From Olavius algarvensis Delta 4 endosymbiont (GTDB lineage Bacteria; Desulfobacterota; Desulfobacteria; Desulfobacterales; CAJINA01), in assembly GCA_905176665.1 (NCBI GenBank), contig CAJINA010000227.1:1-62665 (forward strand): 62,665 nt of DNA. Reading direction: 5' to 3'. The first letter of the stretch is position 1. Each line of letters opens with the position of its first letter. Made by a program: the position numbers and the translations under genes. Positions 25,672-32,814 of this stretch are shown here, one piece after another. Under the pieces are notes generated by a model that worked only from the letters and a program-made list of their open reading frames with translations, had not been told where the DNA came from and searched no databases.

Positions 25672-26496
25672 ATGCACACAGCAAAGAACGGCACGATGAA
25701 AACTACAGACGAGGTAGACAACATATCGATATCGGGGCCCAATCGGTTGGCAAAAACCCGCCACGGCACCCTGCTGTACAACCCCCTTGACCGGTATGTG
25801 GGCCGGTCACTGAAACTGTATGGAGAATACTCGCTTGAAGAGGCCGCGCTGTTCAAGAACCTGCTCAAGCCCGGCGCCATTGCCCTCGATATCGGAGCCC
25901 ATATAGGACCGCACACACTGGCGCTGGCCGACACGGTCGGCCCTGAAGGTGCCGTACTGGCTTTCGAGCCGCAACGCGTGTTGTTCCAGATGCTGTGTGC
26001 CAATCTGGCCCTGAACAACCGCACCAACGTCTATCCCTACCATGCCGCAGTGGGTGCCCGCGAAGATACCATCGTGGTTCCGCAGCTCGACTATACCATT
26101 GAAAACAATTTTGCCGGGATAGCCCTGGGGGCCTATCGACAGGGGGAAAAAGTCCGTCTGCTAGCCATCGACGGCCTGGATTTGCAGCGCTGCGACTTTA
26201 TGAAGGTGGACGTTGAAGGCATGGAGTTGGAGGCGCTCAAGGGCGCGTGTGAAACCATCGACCGTTTCCGGCCAGCCCTCTATGTCGAAAATGACCGGGA
26301 AGAGAAGTCCGCGGCCCTGATCGCGTTTATTCGCTCTCTGGATTACGATCTTTACTGGCACCGGCCGCCGCTGTTCAACCCGCATAACTATGCCGGCAAC
26401 CCGAACAATGTCTTCACAGGAATCGTTTCAATCAACATGCTCTGCTTTCACAGCAGCCTCCAGGCCGCGGTAAGCGGGCTCGAACAGGTAACCTGA
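25672..26496 (+). CDS. FkbM family methyltransferase
   Basis: A 274-aa SAM-dependent methyltransferase of the FkbM family. The SAM-binding motif I is LDIGAHIGPHTLALAD, with acidic FEPQ (post I), and KVDVEGMELEALKGA is the family's signature. Members O-methylate sugars or polyketides, and many are found in polysaccharide or glycan loci. The start is uncertain: ATG at 25672 and ATG at 25696 are both in frame, and the farther TTG at 25636 is unlikely. It is followed after one base by a GT4 glycosyltransferase, so the two likely act on the same glycan. Confidence 0.88.
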   Translation: MHTAKNGTMKTTDEVDNISISGPNRLAKTRHGTLLYNPLDRYVGRSLKLYGEYSLEEAALFKNLLKPGAIALDIGAHIGPHTLALADTVGPEGAVLAFEPQRVLFQMLCANLALNNRTNVYPYHAAVGAREDTIVVPQLDYTIENNFAGIALGAYRQGEKVRLLAIDGLDLQRCDFMKVDVEGMELEALKGACETIDRFRPALYVENDREEKSAALIAFIRSLDYDLYWHRPPLFNPHNYAGNPNNVFTGIVSINMLCFHSSLQAAVSGLEQVT

Positions 26497-26497
26497 C

Positions 26498-27733
26498 ATG
26501 CTTAAGCAAATCGTTATTTTTGGCGATGACCCCACCGGTCCCACCGGTTTCGGAAAGATCGTCAAGCACCTGGCGACCGCTGTTCTCAAGATAGACTGTG
26601 AGCCGCTCGTCGTCGGGCTCAAAAAGCACTACTCCGGCTCGCTAGCGGGTACGCGCATTATCAATGCCCAGGAAAAAGGCGATCCCCAAGGATACGATAC
26701 GCTGCGCACCCTGCTGAAAACCCAAGAGGTCGCCATGGTCATCACTATCGGCGATCCCTGGGATATCCAGGGACTAGCCGAAATCAAGCAAGCCCACCCG
26801 TTTACCTGGATCGGGTACACCCCCGTGGATTCCATCCCCTACCCGCGCTACATTCTGTTGACCAAGGATCCGCACCAGTACCTGGATGTCGCGTTTCTCA
26901 TGCAGCAAATGGATGAAATCGTCACCTACTCCGGTTTCGGAAATACCGCCGTTGAAAAAATGCTGACCGCGGCCGCCCCGGAGAAAGCGCCAGCTTTAAG
27001 CAGAAGTATAGAAACGATTTATCTCGGGGTGGATCCGGATCTGTACCGGCCGCAACCCAAGGCTGAAGCCCGCCGGCAGTTTCAGGGCGCCATGACCGAG
27101 GACATGCTGCTATTCTCCTGCATGAAAGTCAATTCGATCAGAGCGGGCTTCGATACCTTGTTCGCCGCCTGGTCCCGCTATCTTTCGCTGGCGATGGAGG
27201 TCGACCCGGCGTTGGCCCAGCGGTCCAAACTTTACATGCATACCGCTATTGACAACGGCGGTTATCCGCTGACGCTGCTCATGCAGCGCTACGGCCTTGA
27301 AAACAGCATCATGCTGAACCCGGGCGTCAAACCCGGCGAGTGTTTCCCGGAAGAGGTAATTGCCGCAACCCACAACGCCAGTGATATTGTGGTCAGCGCG
27401 GCCCGCGGCGAAGGGTTCGGCCTGAACATCCTCGAAGCGCTGAGCTGCGCGGTCCCCTGCATCGTTCCGGATTACGGCTGCCCGGCGGAATATGGGGACG
27501 CGGCTGTCTGGCGCGTGCCGATTGCGGCCACCTTCAATCCGGAGTTTGCTACCACCGATTTTGCCATTGTCGATGTCGAAGCGATGGCGGCCGGCATGCT
27601 GGCCCTGGCCAGTGACTCTGAAAAGCGGGCCCGGATGGGCAGCCACGGCCGCAAGATCGCCGGGGACCTTACTTGGGATGTGTTTATTGAAAAATGGGCA
27701 ACTAAGTTGGAGGACGTGTTAAGGCGGGCCTGA
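26498..27733 (+). CDS. GT4-type glycosyltransferase
   Basis: A 411-aa GT-B-fold glycosyltransferase of family GT4. The C-terminal nucleotide-sugar domain shows SAARGEGFGLNILEALSCAVP, holding the ExxxxxxxE-type motif (EGFGLNILE), and IVPDYGCPAEYG. The N-terminal half starts with an acceptor-side Rossmann fold (IVIFGDDPTGPTGFGKIV). It follows the FkbM gene by a single base and probably adds a sugar that is then methylated, or the reverse. Donor and acceptor cannot be read from the sequence. Its end is followed by a remnant of an intergenic repeat. Confidence 0.9.
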   Translation: MLKQIVIFGDDPTGPTGFGKIVKHLATAVLKIDCEPLVVGLKKHYSGSLAGTRIINAQEKGDPQGYDTLRTLLKTQEVAMVITIGDPWDIQGLAEIKQAHPFTWIGYTPVDSIPYPRYILLTKDPHQYLDVAFLMQQMDEIVTYSGFGNTAVEKMLTAAAPEKAPALSRSIETIYLGVDPDLYRPQPKAEARRQFQGAMTEDMLLFSCMKVNSIRAGFDTLFAAWSRYLSLAMEVDPALAQRSKLYMHTAIDNGGYPLTLLMQRYGLENSIMLNPGVKPGECFPEEVIAATHNASDIVVSAARGEGFGLNILEALSCAVPCIVPDYGCPAEYGDAAVWRVPIAATFNPEFATTDFAIVDVEAMAAGMLALASDSEKRARMGSHGRKIAGDLTWDVFIEKWATKLEDVLRRA

Positions 27734-27801
27734 TGTCGTTTCTATAAAAAGTCACCATCCGCGCTGGGGGTTTATCTTAGGAGCCAAATAAAAAACAGAT
27801 G

Positions 27802-27847
27802 TTGGTTCAAGGTCCCGTCTCCGCCTTCCAGGCTCCGCTGGACAAGA
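27802..27847. repeat. Intergenic repeat core (copy of 59027-59072)
   Basis: 46 nt starting TTGGTTCAAGGT and ending GGACAAGA, identical at 41 of 46 positions to 59027-59072. Here the terminal inverted arms are degraded. It lies between the glycosyltransferase and the DUF4280 gene. Confidence 0.7.
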
Positions 27848-27866
27848 CGATATTCTCAGATGGCTG

Positions 27867-28256
27867 CTAGTTGACCATTACCTGAACCTGCCCGGGAAAG
27901 GTAATCGAAATCACCCCCCCGTAGGAGCAGATGCATTTGGACGATTCACTCAAAGCGGGCATATTGGCGATCAGGGTTTTGGGCGCTCCGGGGACCCAGG
28001 GTGCCGCGGTCACCGGCACACACGGGGTGGGGGTCAGGACACCGCTGGCCGCCGATGTCGCCGACGCCGTGGCCGGGTTAGCCATCGAGGTGCACATGGC
28101 AAAGGTTGGTAGATTGACGACCGGTTTATAGTCCATGATGTTGGCAGCCGGCATCTTGGCGGAGAGGGTCCGGTTGGCCGGCAGTACCACCAGCGAGCAC
28201 GGGGCAGTACCGAAACTGCACAACATCATCGCCCCCATTACAGTTTGAACCCCCAT
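27867..28256 (-). CDS. DUF4280 PAAR-like protein
   Basis: A 129-aa protein of the DUF4280 family, which resembles PAAR spike-tip proteins that cap VgrG in type VI secretion. Recognisable are the start MGVQTVMGAMMLCSFG, PAANIMDYKP, the TPCVPVTAAPWVPG stretch and the Cys-Tyr-Gly-Gly turn CSYGGVISI. Cysteines and conserved loops fit a zinc-tipped beta-structure as in PAAR. It is the last gene of the minus-strand T6SS cluster, so it most likely sharpens the VgrG spike. No extra effector domain is attached. AAGGTG precedes the ATG. Confidence 0.85.
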   Translation of the reverse strand: MGVQTVMGAMMLCSFGTAPCSLVVLPANRTLSAKMPAANIMDYKPVVNLPTFAMCTSMANPATASATSAASGVLTPTPCVPVTAAPWVPGAPKTLIANMPALSESSKCICSYGGVISITFPGQVQVMVN

Positions 28257-28342
28257 ACCACACCTTTATTATCTGATGTCAGCCGGCGCCAAGAGCGTAT
28301 GTGCCCCACTTGGCAAAATGACGTTCTACGTTCCGGCAATTG

Positions 28343-29482
28343 CTATTTCAGAATCATCTTTATAGCATCTATTTTTGTGACGATAGCAGTAATGTCCCGC
28401 CTGGCTTCAAATTCCCCGGCGGCAGCCTTGGCGGTTTCCAGACTCTCAAAATCGCCTATCCGGACGGCACTCCAGGCATTGCCCTCAGTATCGGTATAGC
28501 GAAACACATAGGCCGGATAGTCGTAGCCCCGGAGCTTTTGGGCGAACTTGACCGCATTGTCGTCGTTGAGAAAGGCACCGACCTGTACGGAATATTGTTT
28601 CGCTTCCGCGGCAACGATGAGGCCGGCCACACTCTTGCCCTCGTCCTCTTTGACAGTCTCAGGGACGGCCGGCTTCTCCTCCGGAAGCGCAAAGGTGACG
28701 CGGTAAGCAGCTGAACCCGCCGGTTCTTCCGCCGCCGGTTCAGGTTCTTCCGCCATCGGTTCAGGTTCTTCCGCCACCGGTTCAGGTGCTTCCGCCACCG
28801 GTTCAGGTGCTTCCGCCACCGGTTCAGGCTCCGTGGCCACTTCAACCAGATCCGTTTCGGCGTTCTTTTCATCGCCGGCGGCTGTGCGTGTTGCCGGCTT
28901 TTCCGGTGGTGCGATCTCGATCCGCTTCCCGTTTGCGTCCCTGACCATCATCAAGGAGTCGTAGTGCGTCAGGGCGGCCGAGGTCCCCTCCAGCGCCCTG
29001 AACTCACGGGCAGACAGAATGGCCTCGTCCACGTCATCAAAATCTCCGACCCGCACCGTATACCACATGGCACCTTTTGAATTGGGCCCGTGATAAATGT
29101 AGGGCCGATAGCCTTTATCAGCCAGTGTTTCCTGCTGGGCCGTGGCCCGAGCCAGGGTTCTAAAGGCCCCGACCTGCACCGAGTAGAGTTTTTCAACCGG
29201 CGCTTCCTTAAGGAGTTCGGGTTCCGGCTCGGGCTCCGCGACGGCTTCTTCAGGCAGAGGTACGGGTTGGGTCACCACCTGCGGCACCTGGATGGCCTGG
29301 ACCGGTGGTTTTGGCGGCGGCGTTACCGAGGGCCTTTTCACAATCGGCGGCTGTTCCTGCTCCGGCAGCCCGACCAGGGTTCCCGATAAATACCCGGCCA
29401 CAAAAACCAGAAATATTAGCACCACAAACACGACAACCAGAATTGTGGTCCTTTTTTGATCTAATGAAAATTCCTGGGTCAT
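28343..29482 (-). CDS. Membrane-anchored protein with two SPOR domains
   Basis: A 379-aa protein with a cytoplasmic start, one transmembrane segment (about 13-35) and a periplasmic remainder. Two SPOR domains are seen: YSVQVGAFRTLARATAQQ (about 98-178) and YSVQVGAFLNDDNAVKFA (about 298-378); SPOR domains bind denuded peptidoglycan at septa. Between them is a low-complexity hinge with five copies of a seven-residue Pro-Glu repeat (EPVAEAP type). It lies 10 bp after the YwqK gene and before the DUF4280 gene, so it belongs to the T6SS end of the cluster and may help the apparatus cross or anchor to the cell wall. A cell-division role is the alternative. Confidence 0.88.
   Translation of the reverse strand: MTQEFSLDQKRTTILVVVFVVLIFLVFVAGYLSGTLVGLPEQEQPPIVKRPSVTPPPKPPVQAIQVPQVVTQPVPLPEEAVAEPEPEPELLKEAPVEKLYSVQVGAFRTLARATAQQETLADKGYRPYIYHGPNSKGAMWYTVRVGDFDDVDEAILSAREFRALEGTSAALTHYDSLMMVRDANGKRIEIAPPEKPATRTAAGDEKNAETDLVEVATEPEPVAEAPEPVAEAPEPVAEEPEPMAEEPEPAAEEPAGSAAYRVTFALPEEKPAVPETVKEDEGKSVAGLIVAAEAKQYSVQVGAFLNDDNAVKFAQKLRGYDYPAYVFRYTDTEGNAWSAVRIGDFESLETAKAAAGEFEARRDITAIVTKIDAIKMILK
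28721..28828 (-). repeat. 21-nt tandem repeat inside the SPOR gene
   Basis: Five near-identical 21-nt units code for the seven-residue Pro-Glu repeat (EPVAEAP, EPVAEEP, EPMAEEP, EPAAEEP variants) of the hinge. Copy number may vary between strains. Confidence 0.85.
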
Positions 29483-29492
29483 GGCACTCTCG

Positions 29493-30452
29493 CTATCCTC
29501 TTATGCCGCCGCCGCCTTCGGGCGTGTCGACGTCCACCTCTTTTTTACCTTGGACCCACCGGGCAAACCGCACCCACCACGAATCTTTCTTTTCCTTGCC
29601 GGCCTGGTCGTACTCAATGAGTGGGCCAACCTGCTTGCCGGCCCGATACAGCACCTTCTGCATCAGGGCTCCATCCGGGTAGTACCGCCGAACTTCGCCC
29701 TCCAGCAGGTTCTCCATGTAGGGTGCCTTTTCACGGGGCGTACCCGTCGTGTGATATTCGACCCGGAGGCCGTGCTGGTTGCCCTCCTTATAGGGGGCCT
29801 TTACCATCAGGTTCCCATGGCTGTCATACCACTTGTTGACACCGTGGCACACACCGTCTTTGTAAATTTCAGCGCAGGTCAAGCTTTCGGCATCATTATA
29901 ATACCGGGCCTTGCCGTGCATAAGATCGTCTTTGTAGAAAAACTGGGCCCTGATGCGCCCCTGGTCATACAAGGTCATCTTGCCGTTCAGCTTTCCTTTT
30001 ATAAAATACGCTTTCTGAATGAGCTGCCCGGCGGCATCATAAGCGAACAAGGGACCGTTTAGAACACCTTTGGCAAAGAGGGCGTTTTGGATCAAGGTCC
30101 CGCTGGAATTGTAGATTTTGGACTCCCCGTTGAGCTCATCGCCCACAAAGGTTGCTTCGCTGCGGTTTCCGGCCTCATCTTCCGTGACCCGCGTCACCGG
30201 ACCTTTATCCGCCGGCTCTTCACCGTCGGCGGCAGGGGGTGCCGCCTGTTCGACGCCCCCCTCCAGAGCGGCAGCATCTTCCGGAACTGCGACCGATTCA
30301 CCCAGGACCAACGCTGCGGCCTTTTCACCGGCGGCTGCCTGCGCGGCCGCCGGGTCCGGTACATCGGGCCCTGGCGGTTGCTCGCCGTCAGCGCCGTTCG
30401 TCTTCAGGTCCGGCACCGGCCCGTCAGTTGGATTTTCTTGATCTGCGGTCAT
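29493..30452 (-). CDS. MORN/YwqK-type repeat protein
   Basis: A 319-aa protein. After a low-complexity acidic-Ala N terminus (about 1-95), residues about 110-310 contain some eight copies of a YwqK-like/MORN_2 repeat (LNGKMTLYDQGRIRAQFFYKDDLMHGKARYYN, written in short: G.....Y...G......Y..G). YwqK proteins act as immunity partners in toxin systems and MORN proteins as scaffolds. Its place directly behind vgrG and before the SPOR and PAAR-like genes suggests a T6SS effector, immunity or loading factor, but no catalytic domain is present. No signal peptide is seen. Confidence 0.75.
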   Translation of the reverse strand: MTADQENPTDGPVPDLKTNGADGEQPPGPDVPDPAAAQAAAGEKAAALVLGESVAVPEDAAALEGGVEQAAPPAADGEEPADKGPVTRVTEDEAGNRSEATFVGDELNGESKIYNSSGTLIQNALFAKGVLNGPLFAYDAAGQLIQKAYFIKGKLNGKMTLYDQGRIRAQFFYKDDLMHGKARYYNDAESLTCAEIYKDGVCHGVNKWYDSHGNLMVKAPYKEGNQHGLRVEYHTTGTPREKAPYMENLLEGEVRRYYPDGALMQKVLYRAGKQVGPLIEYDQAGKEKKDSWWVRFARWVQGKKEVDVDTPEGGGGIRG

Positions 30453-30487
30453 TTACAGCATTCCCGTGGTTGTTATCCCAGCGTGCT

Positions 30488-30666
30488 TAGAACCCATCTC
30501 AAAAAAGTCTTCTTGTCGGGCGAAGCTCACAGAGCGAAGACTGATTGGCCCAAACTCGGTGTTGGGTACTCATATCAAGTCCTCAAAATACTAAAGTATT
30601 CCTCCGGGTTGATATTCGCAGCCGCCTTGATTTTGAACCAAAATCCGTTTTTTGAGATAGGTTCTA
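30488..30666. repeat. Intergenic element with inverted ends
   Basis: A 179-bp element. The ends are TAGAACCCATCTCAAAAAA (30488 on) and its inverted counterpart TTTTTTGAGATAGGTTCTA ending at 30666, with an inner CGCCTTGATTTTGAACC. It is clearly related to 60755-60899 along its length. The right arm overlaps the 3-prime end of vgrG and provides its TAG stop codon. Confidence 0.7.
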
Positions 30667-32781
30667 TCCTTCCATCACCAGGCCGCCTTTTAATTCCAGC
30701 ATGCCGCCGCCATCGACTTTTGTCATGGCGCTGCCTTTGAGTTCAACCATGGTGCCCTTGTTGTTCAACTGGAGCCCGGCATCATTGGTCAAATTCATGT
30801 TGGCTTTGTTGGTCAGTTCCATGGTTGCCTTATTGGTCAGGTTCATGCCGGCCTTGTTGGTCAGGTCCATTCCGGAATCGTTGGTCAGGTTCATGCCGGC
30901 CTTGTTGGTCAAATCGGTGCCGGCTTTGTTGGTGAGTTCGGTCCCCGCCTGGCTGACCAGTTCGGTTCCGGCTTTGGTGGTAACCTTCTGTCCGGCCTTG
31001 ATCGTAATGCTGCCTTTCACGTCAATCGAAAGGTCGCCATCCACTTTCAGAACATAGTCCTTGGACACCTTCTGGGTATAGCCGTCTTTATTGGTGTGGG
31101 TTTCCGCCCCCTTGATGGTCAGGTCGCGGGCCCCCTTGGCTACCGTATAGGTCTCGTTGCCCTCGCTGATTTCAATCGTCCGGTCGCCCTTGGAAACGGT
31201 CAGGGATTCGTTACCCTCCTCTATCGTGGTGGTGCGATCAAGCTTGATCGTCGTGTCTTCTTTGCCAATGACTTCCAGTTTACGGTCATTCTCAACCTTG
31301 ATATAATGATCCTTCTGGGCGTGCAGGTAGAGCTCCTCATTGTCTTTTTTATCTTCAAAGCGGAGTTCATTCCCGGCCTCCCCGTCCTTGGAAGACCAGG
31401 TCAGGATGGTGCTCTTGGTCTTCTCGCCCGGCAGGGCATACGGGACCGTCTGGGTGGCATTGTAGACCGATCCGATGATAAGCGGTTTGTCGGGGTTTCC
31501 ATCCAGAAAGCTGACCACCACTTCACTGCCCATCCTCGGGATAAACATCGATCCGAACCCCTTGCCGGCCCACATCTGGGCGACCCGGATCCAACAGGAG
31601 CTGTTCTCATCCTTTTTGCCCTCGTGGTCCCAATGGAACTGTACTTTTACACGCCCATACTCGTCCGGAAATATCTCTTCGCCGCTTTCACCCACCACAA
31701 TGGCCGTCTGGGTCCCATAAATCTTGGGCCGTTTTACCAGCCGCAATGAGCGGAAGGGAACATCGTCCGGGAAAGCGACAAAACTGTTGGTATATCGTTG
31801 GCTGGTTGCATGGATAAACAGACTTCTAAGCACATAGCGCCTGTTTATTTCCGACCGGTAATGATCGTCCAACTGAAACTTGTACCCGGTCGTGAAGGCC
31901 CGGCAGTAGCTTTCGCCGTGCAGCACTTGGGACCGCACTTCATGGGCCTCGAGACGCCGCTTGATGATCTTGTCACCGTCCTCGGTCTTGCTGAATCCGC
32001 CGGGGTAGTCATAGATCTCGTAATCGCCGGCTAACTTTTTCCGGCTGTCAACACTGATCTTGAGGTCGGTTTCCGGCGTTTCAAAATGATAATCCCTGGC
32101 GGCGTATTTACTGGTAATCAACTGCTCTTCCAGCGTAACCGAATCAACAAGCGTGTCATCTTTGATCGCCTTTTCAATTTTCTTATAGCGGGCGCCCGGA
32201 AATCCGGGACAATCCTCGTGGGTGTCCGGGTCATCAGCCAGCACCAGGGTGTGTTTTTTTTCGCTATGCTCAAAAAAATACCAGATGCCTTCGTCTTCCA
32301 TCAACCGGGTGATAAAATCCAGGGCGGTCTCCTGGTATTGAACGCAGTATTCACGCTGTGCATACGATCCCTTGGTCTTGTCCTTGAAATCGGAAAACCC
32401 AAAATTTGAAAAAACGTCCTCAATAATTTCCAGGACCGTCTGGTTTTGAAATATACGGGAATCCGCCGTGAGGGAAAGCTGCCATAACCAGGGCCGGATT
32501 TCCGCAAAATACGTACTGTAATACTCATCGCTGTCGCCTTGCTGGAAGCGGGTGATAACGCCATTGATATACTTCATATCCCCGTTGTCCGGCTCTATGG
32601 ATACCGCCATATTGTTACCGATCATCTTGGCGAAATCGATTTCATTATCGGTAGATCGCAGCCGCAGCCGGTATTGGAACAGCTTTGAAATCTGTTCTTC
32701 ACCCTCGATTTCGGAAATCGAAAGATCGCGTGCGACGCCGGGGGGCGGCAGGACATCGAGATATCGTTTTTCTTCAGGCAT
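30664..32781 (-). CDS. vgrG: VgrG spike protein (TssI)
   Basis: A 705-aa VgrG/TssI, the trimeric needle of the type VI system that is ejected on the Hcp tube. The gp27-like base (about 1-360) and gp5-like OB-fold (about 390-480, with GRVKVQFHWDHEG and WAGKGFGSMFIPRMGSEV) are followed by the beta-helix. The C terminus is drawn out by some eight copies of an 8-residue unit (TNKAGMNL type, about 630-690) and ends MVELKGSAMTKVDGGG with no toxin domain. Effectors would ride as cargo or on the DUF4280 tip. The stop codon is supplied by an intergenic repeat element. The start has a GGGAAACG site. Confidence 0.97.
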   Translation of the reverse strand: MPEEKRYLDVLPPPGVARDLSISEIEGEEQISKLFQYRLRLRSTDNEIDFAKMIGNNMAVSIEPDNGDMKYINGVITRFQQGDSDEYYSTYFAEIRPWLWQLSLTADSRIFQNQTVLEIIEDVFSNFGFSDFKDKTKGSYAQREYCVQYQETALDFITRLMEDEGIWYFFEHSEKKHTLVLADDPDTHEDCPGFPGARYKKIEKAIKDDTLVDSVTLEEQLITSKYAARDYHFETPETDLKISVDSRKKLAGDYEIYDYPGGFSKTEDGDKIIKRRLEAHEVRSQVLHGESYCRAFTTGYKFQLDDHYRSEINRRYVLRSLFIHATSQRYTNSFVAFPDDVPFRSLRLVKRPKIYGTQTAIVVGESGEEIFPDEYGRVKVQFHWDHEGKKDENSSCWIRVAQMWAGKGFGSMFIPRMGSEVVVSFLDGNPDKPLIIGSVYNATQTVPYALPGEKTKSTILTWSSKDGEAGNELRFEDKKDNEELYLHAQKDHYIKVENDRKLEVIGKEDTTIKLDRTTTIEEGNESLTVSKGDRTIEISEGNETYTVAKGARDLTIKGAETHTNKDGYTQKVSKDYVLKVDGDLSIDVKGSITIKAGQKVTTKAGTELVSQAGTELTNKAGTDLTNKAGMNLTNDSGMDLTNKAGMNLTNKATMELTNKANMNLTNDAGLQLNNKGTMVELKGSAMTKVDGGGMLELKGGLVMEG
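30760..30975 (-). repeat. 24-nt tandem repeat in vgrG 3-prime region
   Basis: Consecutive 24-nt units encode the eight-residue TNKAGMNL-type repeat of the VgrG beta-helix end. Unit number and register are approximate. Confidence 0.75.
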
Positions 32782-32814
32782 GGCGTGTATCGTTTCCCAT
32801 CAAGAATGGCTGGA

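Noticed and set aside
28721..28828. Regular 21-nt repeats resembling a CRISPR array
   Set aside because: They are in phase with the SPOR gene and encode a Pro-Glu hinge; there are no spacers.
30760..30975. Regular 24-nt repeats resembling a CRISPR array
   Set aside because: They are in phase with vgrG and encode the beta-helix repeat.
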